Assembly (NCBI GenBank): GCA_947359465.1
Contig: OX375877.1
Location: forward strand, 52,242,744-52,306,743
DNA length: 64,000 bases
Reading direction: 5' to 3'
From: Metellina segmentata
Lineage: Eukaryota; Arthropoda; Arachnida; Araneae; Tetragnathidae
Made by a program: the position numbers and the translations under genes. Under the pieces are notes generated by a model. It saw nothing but the letters and a program-made list of their open reading frames with translations, searched no databases and was not told where the DNA came from. Positions 50,010-61,759 of this stretch are shown piece by piece (position 1 is the first letter of the stretch; the number at the start of each line of letters is the position of its first letter).

Positions 50010-50335
50010 AATGCTTGCTAGTGCCAAAAATTTTTATCTCTTACCCATTCTCTCTCTTATTTACCAGAGCTCTTATTTTTTCCTTCCGGCCAAACTGGAA
50101 TAGTGATTATAGCACTTGTCTGCCACCCAGTAAATCGCAGAAAAATGCTTGCTGGTGGCAAATGTTTTTTAAAAGCAGTTTATTTTTTCCTTCCAGATAA
50201 ACTGGAAAAGTGATCATAGCGCTTGTCTATCACCCAGTAAACTGTGGTAAGTACCTGCTGGTGCCAAATTTTTTTAAGAGTTTATTTTCTCCAACCGCCA
50301 AACTGGAATAGTGATCACAGCGCTTGTCTTCCACT
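50010..50335. repeat. About 105-bp tandem repeat, three units
   Basis: Units share AAACTGGAATAGTGATCATA, GCGCTTGTCTNCCACCCAGT and TGCTTGCTGGTGCCAAA. The AACTGGAATAGTGATTATAG part looks like a SINE-type tRNA head (A-box spacing), so the array may derive from a tRNA-related sequence. Confidence 0.8.
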
Positions 50336-50339
50336 CTAC

Positions 50340-51620
50340 GGGTAGGAATCTCGGTTTATAATAGCATGCATATTGGTGATTATCCTTATGGTGATTACTG
50401 TCGGTTCATCCATTGGGTGTTCCTTTACAAGTAGCCGTCAATTCACCCTCTTGTAGTGACAAAAGCCGAGATGTCTGCGGTCAGGTTATTTTCTTAAATG
50501 CCTCCTCCCAGACTTATTTCAAACTTTAAATTTGTGTTTATGTTTTGGACTCGGGTTTTTAGACTTTGAACGATACGATGTGATTTTCGCAAGGTTCCTT
50601 AAATGCTATCAATAAATAATTAAATCAAGGAAGTACAGTATATATCTCGCTGGGTAAAGTCTGCTGATCGCAACGTGAAGCTTTCCTTATAATCTGCATG
50701 TTTTCTTCAAGGTTTGCTCCTTGCTGGGTGATTTATTCTTTTAAGCGGAACATATGCTCATGATGTTGCGCCAACAAGGAATATTTTTCCTTGAACGGGT
50801 TTCACTTCAAATTAATCTTTGACTTATCTACAGGGCATGTTGCATTGGTTGAATATTGAAGGGGAAACCACACACGGTATTCAAATCCTCCATTATTAAT
50901 TTAAATCACTTAGTGCGCCATCAAGGCCTCTCAAAGAATAGGACTTTCTATTATTATTTTAACTATTAAGAGCTAGTTAATATTTAAGGGTGGTTTTTGC
51001 GCACTTGGTGGTTTTACATCTGTGCCTATTTCTGTATAAATAAATAAGTAAAACAGCAAATATTCATATGTTAACTATACTAACATAACCAAAGTTAGCA
51101 TCACTAACAGTGGTGTAGTTAAGGGAGGGCGACAGGGGCAGCAGTCACGAGCGTTAGTGCGTAGAGGGGTGGTATTTCAGAACTATATAAAAAAACGTGA
51201 TTTTCCTTCGAAAATTGTTTTTAGCTATATAGTTTATTAAAAGCTTTATCCTTTACACAGAAGTGTTTCTCAGTGATATGCGCGTGAGTTAATGTGCTTT
51301 CCTGCTCTCCATCTTTTATTCAATGTCATAAAAGTCGAATACATTCGTGTATCCCTTGCAAACGTATTGCTATTCAGAAAAAAAGATGAGATAAAACATT
51401 GTCTATCGTCTTTTTTTATCTTCTCACAACCTTCTGGTGAGCGCAAAACAATACCAAGGGACGTTTTTTTTGTTTGGTGGTGGATATCCTTCAACAAAGA
51501 TTTATCATCTGGTAGTTTTATGCATGGTTAATAATAATTGCTATGAAATATAAATATTGGAAACACTGATATTGCGATGATATTTACATAACATTAACTA
51601 ACTACTTAACCACATCAACG
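50340..51620. other. No gene recognised
   Basis: Unique sequence; open frames around 51270-51531 occur on both strands with no motif. Confidence 0.45.
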
Positions 51621-51627
51621 GGTATCA

Positions 51628-52265
51628 CATCCCAAAAATGCCAAAAGAAAGTTCAACATTGTTTACTCCACTTCAGGGGACATCGACTGGGGACCGCAGA
51701 ATTCCTTCGCCTATTAACGGCTCCCCCACCTCCTCATCTGAGTCAATTCTTAACTTTCATTAAAACCAAGCCCAAAGTTGAGATCAAAGAACGATTCATT
51801 GTAAAAGTAATCCGAGAAGGTATTCAGAGACCTTCAATAGATTCGGGTAAATTTTCTCCAAATCAAAATCGCCAGTCATCAAATCCCAAAAATGCCAAAA
51901 GAAAGTTCAACATTGTTTACTCCACCTCAGGGGACATCGACTGCGGAACGCAGAATTCCTTTACTTATTAACGGCTCTTCCACCATCTCATAGCGACATA
52001 TTTCATACATTGTTTCCGATTCAATTCTTAATTTTCATTAAAACCAAGCCCAAAGTTAAGATCAAAGAACAATTCATTGTAAAAGTAATCCGAGAAAGTA
52101 TTCAGAGACCTTCAATATACTCGGGTAAATTTTCTCCAAATCGAAATCGCCGGTCATCAAATCCCAAAAATGCCAAAAGAAAGTTCAACATTGTTTACTC
52201 CACCTCAGGGGACATCGACAGGGGAACGCAGAATTCCTTCGTTTATTAACGGCTCTTCCACCGTC
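51628..52265. repeat. About 265-bp tandem repeat, 2.5 units
   Basis: CAAATCCCAAAAATGCCAAA begins segments at about 51628, 51878 and 52157 (the first is CACATCCC...). Each continues AGAAAGTTCAACATTGTTTA and ends GGAACGCAGAATTCCTT. The intervening part has AAAACCAAGCCCAAAGTT. The plus frame 52010-52249 is Lys/Arg/Ser-rich and open only in the last unit, so I do not call it a gene. Confidence 0.85.
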
Positions 52266-52399
52266 TCGAGCGGAATAAACAAGCAAGCCATATGACTCGT
52301 TTGCTCACCGTTGCGCGACACCATCCCTCTGCTGTTCCGGGTTCCTGAGATCACCGCTGGCCCAAGAAGACACGTTTTGTCATCGCCGTCTCTGCGAGA

Positions 52400-52610
52400 A
52401 AGGGTGGAATGACCCTGTCTTCGTCTTCATTGCGCAACCCAATGGAGCGCATTCCTCGCAAGGCCATCTTACTGCTGCGGGGAACAATTCCCAATTTTTA
52501 GTACGGAATTTCGTTTTTAGATAGGAATAATTTCTTCTGTGTTTGTGGAATCCTTGAGAGTTGGATGTCGGTTGAGGGAGAAGCATACGACGTTGACTTT
52601 TTCTTTAAAA
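52400..52610. repeat. Interspersed repeat, first copy (left part)
   Basis: TTCATTGCGCAACCCAATGG, GCATTCCTCGCAAGG, GGGGAACAATTCCC and GGAATTTCG.TTTT match 55370-55590 in order. The matching right part resumes near 53930-54165 after about 1.3 kb of inserts. Confidence 0.7.
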
Positions 52611-52716
52611 CACACCCGTTCGGTTTGCTTGTATTACGGATAATAGAGGGGCGTCACCGTAAAAGGGTCTACATCCACTCTCAGTAATTTTCCAGTGTTT
52701 TCCGGTTGCTATAAAT

Positions 52717-52959
52717 CTGTGCTCTGATGGCAAAATTTTATAAGTTACTTTTCCCAAAAAATATTCTGGAGTCTGGTTTGTTAATGTTTAAAAGGTGGCA
52801 AAATGTCGTAAGTCTTTTTCTTTCAGTTTATAAGAAAACAAAGATGGAAAACTGTAATAAGTCTTAAACCACCTAACCACATGTTGAATCTTGAATCTTA
52901 AAATTGCTGACACGGAAAATAAAAAAAGTGACTTATAACATTTTGCCATCTGAGCACAG
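52717..52959. mobile_element. MITE, second copy of the 19512 family, AAAT duplication
   Basis: Left end CTGTGCTCTGATGGCAAAAT, right end ATTTTGCCATCTGAGCACAG. AAAT lies on each side (52713-52716, 52960-52963). The interior AGGTGGCAAAATGTCGTAAG matches the 19.6-kb copy. Confidence 0.88.
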
Positions 52960-53068
52960 AAATGACTATCTATCAAACTCTTTTGAATTATTCTTACTAA
53001 CTCATAACCATCTCTGACACATCACAATTTTACCAGTATATGCGTCGAGCTGTACTGTGTTGTTGCTA

Positions 53069-53404
53069 ACCAACCGGTCTGGTGGTTAAGAAGTTAGCCT
53101 CTAGATCGGAAGGTTCCTGGTTCGAATCCGGGTCCGGGCGTGAGTGTTTGTAAGCGTATGGTGTAGAGGCGGCTGGTGCACCTTAAATCAGTCGTGGCCG
53201 AAAGTCGTCACGTTGGGTTGGTGTGGAAGTTTTGGAGAGTGGGGTGCCAGTTCAGGTGTTGCCTCGTCATCTGACCGCGGTTCAAAATTACGAGGTGGTT
53301 TCTTCGGATCTTTCCCTTAGGGGATTGTTCCCGAACCGTCGCCAATAGCCCGTTGTGCTGGTTTAGTACGACGTTAATTAAAATTATCATTACCATTATA
53401 ATTA
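53069..53404 (+). mobile_element. SINE family A, full length
   Basis: Head CCAACCGGTCTGGTGGTTAA, B-box GGTTCGAATCC, body, tail (ATTATCATTACC). One of the most complete copies. Confidence 0.9.
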
Positions 53405-53929
53405 CTGCGGTTAAAATGCACCGTTCAACTCATTTCCAACCGAAAATGGATATAGGACCTTTTGCATTGACACACCTCAAATAGTCTGACCTCATATATA
53501 CTTGAGATAGAAAGGGGACATTAGGATGGCAAAAACGGGATAGGGTTGTATGAGAGTTATTCCGTCTCCTTGGAAAAGAAAGACAGTAAATTCCTTGCGG
53601 GAATCGTCATTAAAAACTGCAGTTTCGCCTCTTTGACATTTCAAGGACAGACGTAAAGCTTTGAAAAATAAGATGTTTTTAACGCTTTTTTTTTTCTACA
53701 TAAATCGCTTGGACATCGAAAAACTGTTCAATGAAGCCACATGGTCATACAATTTACTGATATTCACGGTATTGGTATACAGTTGTAAAAACTGAATATA
53801 ATTTATTATTGAACAAATTAAAGTGGTTTTTGTTATAGAACGGGATTAAACTGACATTTTATTCAAAACGACGGAACTGCCGAGAAATAATCTTTTTAAT
53901 CCGGTACTGTCCCGTTTACAATGGTAAGC

Positions 53930-54165
53930 ATGGTCAGCCTAAGGATAAAGCCTTTCAAACAAGTGTTGACCTTCAGGCCATGGATGGTGATCTATTTTGT
54001 CATTGGTTTTGTTCTTTCAGTCGAAAGTGATTAATGGGAAAGGGTTTGCTCGGAGAAGCAACGTGTGGAAATGCATTTATAAGAATAATGTTGCGAAACG
54101 CAATTACACGTGACAGACTCGCACTATTTTAGTTCAACGTTCATTGATTCACTTATGCATATGGA
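53930..54165. repeat. Interspersed repeat, first copy (right part)
   Basis: CGAAAGTGATTAATGGGAAA and GGGTTTGCTC.GAGAAGCAA, then ACTCGCACTATTTTAGTT and ACTTATGCATAT match 55670-55816. Together with 52400-52610 it forms one copy split by later insertions. Confidence 0.65.
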
Positions 54166-54235
54166 GTCTTTAAAATGTACACAATATCGATCCCAAAATG
54201 TGTGGGCCGTAGCCAAGCTGAAAGAGTATCGGAGT

Positions 54236-54600
54236 AGCAACCGGATGAATGCAAGTCCGTATCCAACCAAAGACCAGCGTGTACAAGTCTGGTGCTTGTT
54301 AAATCTATCGTTACCACAGATGTAATCATGTTCTGCGAGTCCGTATCCAATCAAAGACCGTCGTGTACAAGGATGGTGCTTGTTAAATCTGTCGTTGCCG
54401 TAGATGTAATCACGTTGGCGGGATGAGGAAGTTTAGAGAGTGAGGTGCCAGCTCAGTTGCTGACCTCTTCATCTGATCGTGGTTCAAAATTACGTGGTGT
54501 TGTCCTCGGACCTGATGTCGACGAACGGGATCACACTTCGGGTTTGATTCCGGAACGTCGCCAAGAGCCTGCTGTGTTTCCCCATTAACTAAATATCTAC
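54236..54600 (+). mobile_element. SINE family B with internal 87-bp duplication
   Basis: GCAAGTCCGTATCCAACCAA to GATGTAATCATGTTC (54250-54330) is followed by GCGAGTCCGTATCCAATCAA to GATGTAATCACGTTG (54337-54416). Then comes the shared body through GCCTGCTGTGTTTCCCC. Confidence 0.8.
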
Positions 54601-54759
54601 CTACCCGAAATGTGTGTTCAGTGATTTGGCCAGTGAGTTAGCAACCTGCTAGTTGTATGTGGTGCAAGTCCGATTCCTCTGTGAGGGTATTTCCTTTAGT
54701 GTCAGTAAAACTTTCCCCGTGTGCGCGTGTGAGGTGAAAATCGGATGACACTTTGAAGG

Positions 54760-54890
<131 letters not shown>

Positions 54891-54966
54891 GGGTCAAATG
54901 TTAAGAAGCTGTAGGAAGTTCATAATATCCAGATTCAATTCGTTCGAAACATTAAATATATTTCAT

Positions 54967-55196
54967 TTAAATTGTTTCCTCTATGCTTTTTTGGATCGTA
55001 GAGCTTTCTTTGTAAGGAACTGGTTTCTTGTACCTATGCACCTTGTGAGCATCCATTGCGTGGCGCACCTTGGCCCTATCTGGCCCTGGTGCCATGAAAC
55101 CAAATCCATCTCCGATCAAGGTTTCTGAAAAATTATCCATGCGAGATTCAATCAACTCTCTTATTTCTGTGACCACAATTGTTTTCGTTTTTATCT
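54967..55196 (-). CDS. Candidate terminal exon, unknown protein
   Basis: A plausible acceptor (GGAATTTCTCACGCAG) opens a frame of 76 complete codons to TAA at 54967-54969, EIRELIESRMDNFSETLIGD, then GFGFMAPGPDRAKVRHAMDA and HKVHRYKKPVPYKES, ending IEETI. The composition looks coding: balanced amino acids and no low complexity. I do not recognise a family. No matching upstream exon found. It could also be a retroelement relic. Confidence 0.4.
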
Positions 55197-55369
55197 CTGC
55201 GTGAGAAATTCCTTTCAAACAGATGTGATTTGACTATTTCTTATCATCATGCGATTTAATGACGGGTCACTAATTACAAAACCCGACATCCTCCTTAAAA
55301 AGGCAAAAAGTAACCATTTCTTTTGCTCTGTGTAGTTAAGTTTTGTGTGTGAATCTGTACTGATCCTGT

Positions 55370-55816
55370 TGTCGCTTCATTGCGCAACGCAATGGAGCAC
55401 ATTCCTCGCAAGGTCATCTTTTCGCTGCGGGGAACGTTTCCCCGTGCTCGATTCAGATTTTCCATGCGGAATTTCATGTTTCTGAGCACAATAATTCCTT
55501 CTGTGACTGTAGAATCGTTGAGATTAGGATGCCTGATGATTGGAGAAGAATCAGCAGTTGGACTTTTTCCGTTTCTCGTGAAACATCGGGTTAGTCTTTG
55601 TTTGTGGGACATTCCAAGCAAGTGAAGATGACCTACAGGTCACGTATGGGCTCTATTTTGTTGCTGGTTTTGCCCTTTCGACCGAAAGTGGTTGATAGGG
55701 AAAGGGTTTGTCTAAAAGTTAGCTATGTAAGTTTATTTATAGGAATAGTGGAGGAGAATCCGAGTGCTATTTCAATGCATGCGACTCACTATTTTTAGTT
55801 TATTTACTTATGCATA
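55370..55816. repeat. Interspersed repeat, second copy
   Basis: Continuous counterpart of 52400-52610 plus 53930-54165. It contains GTTGCTGGTTTTGCCCTTTC and GACCGAAAGTGGTTGATAGG. Open frames occur on both strands (81 and 108 codons), but none is conserved in the other copy, so a coding role is unsupported. Confidence 0.65.
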
Positions 55817-56223
55817 TCGCACCCCGGCAAAAAAAAGTGACACAACTCAAAAAATAAAAATTTTGATGTTATGTCGTTGAAAAATATGTATGAGGTGCCC
55901 CAGCGTGTTATATTACTATTCTATAGAACAGGGCTCGAAATACCCGGGTGCACAGGTGCACTGTGCACATGAAAATAAAATTGTGCACCTAAATTTTTCT
56001 CGCTAGGTGCATGCCATGCACCTAAATTAAAAACTTAGGTGCACCTTGTGCACCTGAATTAAAAAATCTATTTCGAGGCCTGCTATAGAATATAATAGAA
56101 GTTACCACCATAAATACTTACCTAAAATTTCAAAGAAGCTTATACTATTCCAATATAAGTTTTATAGTATCCTTTAAGTTGATGTTTCTCAAATTCTGTG
56201 ACACTTTTCTTGCCGGGGTGCGA
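55817..56223. mobile_element. TIR element (DNA transposon remnant) with nested MITE
   Basis: TCGCACCCCGGCAA plus AAAAAAGTGACACAA on the left and GTGACACTTTTCTTGCCGGG plus GTGCGA on the right are inverted repeats of about 27 bp. No clear target duplication. It is inserted at the end of the interspersed repeat and carries the 154-bp MITE 55929-56082. Confidence 0.75.
55929..56082 (-). mobile_element. hAT-like MITE, CAGGSCTCGAAATA family, short copy
   Basis: Ends CAGGGCTCGAAATA and ATTTCGAGGCCTG. Target duplication CTATAGAA lies at 55921-55928 and 56083-56090. The interior is mostly GTGCACCTAA repeats. It is an internal-deletion relative of 28325-28891, in the opposite orientation. Confidence 0.92.
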
Positions 56224-56621
56224 TGTGATAAGAGGGGTAGCCGTGGCTCTCAATGAGTTTACCTATAAGTTTCAAGTTGTAGGCTACGCAGTTTTGATTC
56301 TACCTTAGTTGTATGTCTCACTCGTATATGTTAGTAATGCTTTTGTTGTGTTTATGTTCATTGACGTTTGACATAGCTTGCCCAAATATGGCCCTTGCTA
56401 TATAAAACTTAACCAACCACCATATGGTAAGAATCAAAACAGATGGTGTAGGAAGTTCTATGGTAACGGTTGAGTGTTCTGTCAGAACTGCCGAAATTTC
56501 ATATGGTATAATCCAGTGTAAGGCAGCTGTGGTAATTTTGAGACATCCAGATGCATGTACTTTTGTCTTCCCACACGTAAATTTAAAATTTGCATTTCAG
56601 CTATGGTAATTTGATAATTTG

Positions 56622-56936
56622 TAATTAACGTCGTACTAGAGAAATACAACAGGCTATTAACGACAGTCCAGGTTCAATCTCCTAAGTGAAAGATCCGAGG
56701 ACAACACCTCGTAATTTTGAACCACGGTCAGATGACGAAGCAACACCTGAGATGGCAACCCCACTCTCCAAACTTCCACACCAACCCAACGTGAGGACTT
56801 TCGGCCACGACAGATTTAAGGTGCACCAGCCGCCTCTACACCATAGGTTTACAAACATTCATGCCCGGACCCGGATTCGAACCGGGAACCTTCCGATCTA
56901 GAGGCTAACACCTTAACCACTATACCGGTTGGTCGG
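56622..56936 (-). mobile_element. SINE family A, full length, minus strand
   Basis: Reverse-strand copy with tail TAATTAACGTCGTACTAGAG, body, B-box GGATTCGAACC and head CCAACCGGTATAGTGGTTAA. Confidence 0.9.
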
Positions 56937-56939
56937 CTG

Positions 56940-58100
56940 TTTCAGCTATGGATTGCAGACAGATAGCGAAATGGTGCTCTAATCAGTAATTAGTTTGGAA
57001 ACACCATCCTAAGTATATTTCTCTTCTTGGTAACATTTTCTTGTTTTTAATAAACCAATAAAATATTTCCTCGAGTACGACCATGATTTGACGGTTTGTA
57101 GACGGATCCAAACCATGTATACAGTAAATATAATGTGTTTAATAGTAACTAAAATAATACGAAAAACATAAAAATCTACATGCAGTTTCTTAACTAAATA
57201 ATTTTGTTGAGCTATATTTAATCATCATAATGTGTAGTTCATCATAGTTTCTCACCAGCCTCATCCAAAAAGTTAATGCAAAAAAATACCTGGTCAGATT
57301 TTTTTTTATATTGGCTAAATTATGCTATCCTATATTAACATTTGACAGAAGCATTTGGAATTTGTCAAGCTAGATTTCCTAATAACAGAGAATTTTTAGT
57401 ATCAGTGGACCACACAATATAGTTTCGTAAGCTTTGAAAGCACCATTAAGACATACGACTTCAAAAATTGAACAGACCCAACAAATTAGTGGAGCTGATT
57501 GACACTTTAATAAAGAACTTTCAAAACTAATTATTCGCGAGCTAAAACATATTGGTTTTTAAAATAGTGCGTAGATCTGTAACTTGTTCTTATTCTTGAA
57601 TCCATAAATTCGGTTGAAAGAACTTTGTGTCTCTTGATGGGAAAGAGATTTAAAATTTTTAAAACCTTACGTAGATTTACATGAATTTATACATTTTAGA
57701 TTTCGTTTCTGTGCGTATATTTTCTATTTGTGGCATATGTTTTACGCGAACGACTGAATATGGATGTGAGTTCATCAAGAGAACTGTATTTAAATTAAAA
57801 TGCGCAACTTACAGGTGGAGAATTCGTTCAGAAATCAAAGACATGTAGAACAAAAGACAAGTAGAAAATAGGTCTTAACATGCATTCTGTCAAAACAGTT
57901 TTCAAATACTAATTAACTTGTTGCATTATTTCTTATTGACGACAAATAAATGGATCACTCAAACATGATTATACACACAAAGCTTTGTTTCTTTCACATC
58001 TGGAAACGTTTGCAGCAGCTGTCAAGTATTCAAAAGCTGTATGATTGTGGGTCAATATTCACATCACGGTGTTTAAGCGTACAAAATCACTCTCTCTCTC

Positions 58101-58134
<34 letters not shown>

Positions 58135-59520
58135 CGAAATTATAGAGCTGCATATTTTCATTACAATGACTGTTATCACTTTCTACATATTTTTTTATAA
58201 GTCCATGTATCCACAGCGTATATTATACATTATATTAATTGCAAAATTTAGGTTTTATGAAAAAACAATTTCATAAATCTTTGTTCACTATCATACAAGA
58301 CATTTATAATAAATAAAAAAAAACAGTTGTAACGCTTTACAACTATTACAGCTATGACAGCGCAGATTATACACTGTATTGATTACAATTATACAATGTA
58401 TTGAAATTTAGCTTTTAATAAGTGAACAATTTTATGAACTTTTTTACACTATCATAAATATATTTATAAGTAAAAAAACTAGTTGTAACGCTTTACAATT
58501 ATTTATGTAATTCAAACATTCTTTATTTATGTTGCCAACTTAGGTTATAAAATTAAGTTAGATTATTATAGTTGCCAGCTTAGAATTAGAAAAATAAATT
58601 TTCAAAACTTCAGAGAATATGACTTATAAAAATTGAAATATTCGGGGAAATGGTCAATAGCTATTTTAGTGAAGTTAAACTGTTATCCACAACAGGAACG
58701 AAGTAAACATTGTTTACTTCTGTTCTGAAGATCATAGGTGTTTTCTCGACTGAAATAGCCATTGGTTATTTTTTCACTTAATAATCTTTAAGACATTGAA
58801 GTTTTTAAATGTTTACTACCAGTTCGACTGAGATTTCACTGTGTATCTGGGAGTAACAAATCCGATGAAGCATCACGTCAAATGTAACACTTTAGTTTTA
58901 AATCCTTAGCTCCTTTATCAGTCAATAAACCAAATTTCAGCTGAGGTGAAGATTCAACTACAAATTCGAATCTAATTTTAAACAACTTTAAATCCTCAAC
59001 CTAAGTGATTGGCAAAAAAAATACTTCATAAAATGAATTTCTGTGCTTAGAACGCGCACTTTCAACATTATGTTATTTGAGAAGCAGTATAAATTTTCAA
59101 GGGAACAGCTCCAAAGGACTCGAACCCCAAGACACCCTCAATATTTGCATGGCTGGGCCACCCAAACATGACGGGAAAGTAGTACAATATCCGGGAAACA
59201 TAATAAGCCGCAAAATGAAAGTTTTGTCATGAAACTTTTTTCAAACGAATCATTCAAGAGGATCAGAGCAATTTCCGTTTATTTGAATGAGTGTGCAATG
59301 ATGAAACTTAAAGATAACGAGATAAATTATTATAATGCAATAGTGATAAACTATTGTAAGTATGAAAGATTCAAAACTTGAAAATTGCAGGCTGAAACTT
59401 TTAAAAAGTGGCTTACCACTATGCTACCAGGAGCCCTTCAAGTATGCAGAAAATATGGGTAACAAATAAAATTTAGTGTTCCAAACACAAAAAATACAAA
59501 TGAAGACACCTGAATCTAAC
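56940..59520. other. No gene recognised; CT microsatellite inside
   Basis: AT-rich. The (CT)n tract at 58088-58135 gives a spurious Ser-Leu frame. Two related AT-rich segments with AGTTGTAACGCTTTACAA occur near 58325 and 58480. Confidence 0.5.
58088..58135. repeat. (CT)n microsatellite
   Basis: About 23 CT units with one C interruption. Confidence 0.95.
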
Positions 59521-59529
59521 TTCCTTTCC

Positions 59530-59856
59530 TCATAATTTCCCTACAATGACATCAGTGAGAATGTCTTGAAGATTCTGATTGTACCAAACCAAACTTGACA
59601 GGGTTCTATAAGAGTGACAAACGATTCCGCTTCCAAGCACCATTAAAGGTTCAAAGCACTGAGGTCTTTTTTTCAAATGAAGGCAAAGGAGACGCATGAA
59701 GGGATTGTACAACAGTCGTCGGGTCCTCGTGAACAAATTTTCCAACTTGACTGTTGGAGCACTGTAGTGCGTGCACTGGCTTTCCGCTGCGTGATAGCTA
59801 ACTTTTGCACGCGAAACACCGCCCAGTCTTCCTTCGAATCGCACGCATAGTGGTGA
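59530..59856 (-). CDS. Candidate exon or relic, unknown
   Basis: Acceptor-like TTATTCCTGCATGCAG precedes an open frame of 108 residues (SPLCVRFEGRLGGVSRAK to LQDILTDVIVGKL) ending TGA... at 59530. Composition is unremarkable and no motif is recognised. Alternative frames over parts of the region are also open, which weakens the call. Confidence 0.2.
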   Translation of the reverse strand, partial: SPLCVRFEGRLGGVSRAKVSYHAAESQCTHYSAPTVKLENLFTRTRRLLYNPFMRLLCLHLKKRPQCFEPLMVLGSGIVCHSYRTLSSLVWYNQNLQDILTDVIVGKL

Positions 59857-60283
59857 CTGCATGCAGGAATAAATTACACATGTCAGTGAAAAAAAAAGAA
59901 CTACTGGTCTCGTAACACACACTGGAGGAGCACGGATAAATCGATACACGGTTTTTGCAAATTGATCTCAGAAACGTACGATTCTTTTCGATGAAGCCAT
60001 ATTGGTGAACTGTAAAGTAATTACTACTTCGGATTGGAAAGAATACAATATTTCTTCTTTAGAGCACTGCTTAATTATGCGTACTTTTGAATACAGTAAT
60101 AATAATTTGAAGAGGCGAGTATTATGAGCTATTTTAAATTTTAGTCTTGTGTGATGATTCAGTTTTCTCGTAAATCATATTTAAAAAATAGGTAAAAATT
60201 AGGCTAAAGCAATTTTTTATGTCTAATCATTGGTCAGCCTTTTCCATCATATAAATCATAATTGGTCATATAAAAGCAGTAAT

Positions 60284-60351
<68 letters not shown>
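60284..60351. repeat. (TA)n microsatellite
   Basis: About 34 TA units. Confidence 0.97.
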
Positions 60352-60354
<3 letters not shown>

Positions 60355-61222
60355 AAAATGTGTAGTTTGTCTTCAGTAGATTCGTATCATGTTTTGTCAA
60401 TTTTATGTTTAAACATTGACCAGGCTTTTCCTTCATATAAAAGCGGTTTGCAAATGAAATAATTAAAAAGTTAAAATGTGGTTCTCTGTATTCAGTAGAT
60501 TCGTAGCTTTTAAAACTCAAATCTCCGCCAATACAGGAATTATTATAACTCGAAATCATATCTAAGTAATAAAATTAAACCTATGAATTGATAAGTTCTA
60601 CAATTGAGCTTAAATGTTCTTGGTGGAACAAAAGAGTCACAAAGAGTCACTATCGGAATTTCCAATCGAAAATAGATCTGTACCTTGGCAGATGAAGGTT
60701 TCTGTCCATTTTGAAAGTATTTAGCAGCAGTTGGATTTAGTATTTTTTTATACAAAGTACAAAAAATATTCTTATCTCTATATAATATATCTAATATTTT
60801 CAGTTTTTCCTAATGCATTGACAGGAGGATGTATCACATTTTATGTTACAACTTTCGTCATATTGAAGTGATTTTTTGATAGAAATAAAAATAAGCTAAT
60901 TTGGATATTGGTCCTTTGTCTAGAAAGGTAGACTTATACAAGATATTTTATCTCTACAACAGTAGTAAACAATTTTTACGTAAGCCCGCAAAGTTGCAAA
61001 AACAATTGAATACCCGAAGTTATTTTTCAAAATTTAAAATCACTTTGACGTGAAATGAAATAGTGTTGCGAATTTTCCATAACTTCATCTTAGAGGTTGC
61101 ATATTTTGAATTGTGTCAGCTGCAATGTAAGTACAGAAATCGGCACGCAGTCTATTTGAAGAGGAGATCGCTGGAGCGAGGCGGCCACAAAGAGAGACAA
61201 CTGTAATAATTATAGGAAATTA

Positions 61223-61425
61223 TCACACTTGTTTCTCCTTCGCTGTCAAAGGAGTGAATCCTTTGCAGAGAAAGTTGCAGTAGGTACAATCAAACGAACT
61301 CATTGGCGATGAGTGCACTGCAACTCTTCCTTTGACGAGGACTACAGCATAACAAGTGTCCTTGAAAACTTCCCTTGCCCCAGCTAAAGTCGTTAACTCA
61401 GGTCGACAAACCACCCTTCTCGGTT
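61223..61425 (-). CDS. Candidate exon, unknown
   Basis: Acceptor-like CTAATTTTTCATGCAG precedes PRRVVCRPELTTLAGAREVF, KDTCYAVVLVKGRVAVHSSP and CTYCNFLCKGFTPLTAKEKQ, then stop. The frame is open further upstream to 61501 with an ATG. The composition looks coding and cysteine-bearing, but I find no family match and no joining exon. Confidence 0.28.
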
Positions 61426-61759
61426 CTGCATGAAAAATTAGCATTGGGACTTCTGGTTTAAATATCTCATGTGCAAATAGATGTTTTTTTAATTTTTGCA
61501 TTTTTCTTTGTTTTGCGGGTTTTTACACGTTCACTCACGTATTTCTAAATATCTGTGAGTAAACAAATTCAATTTACAATCCCCCAAAGATTGTATTATT
61601 TCATCATAATTCCGCGGTCCAGTAATAGTAGGAAGTAATAATTCCAGTAATAGTAGGAAGCCCCATCCAAATGTGTACTTTAAAATTGAAAATATAAATA
61701 ATATAATTAGATGTATTACGCAAAATAATTTTAGTGCTGATCTGTAATATAGCAATATG

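Noticed and set aside
59530..59620. Similarity of LVWYNQNLQDILTDVI to the harmonin N-terminal domain
   Set aside because: Spacing does not align with the helical repeat of that domain, and the frame ends in a stop right after it.
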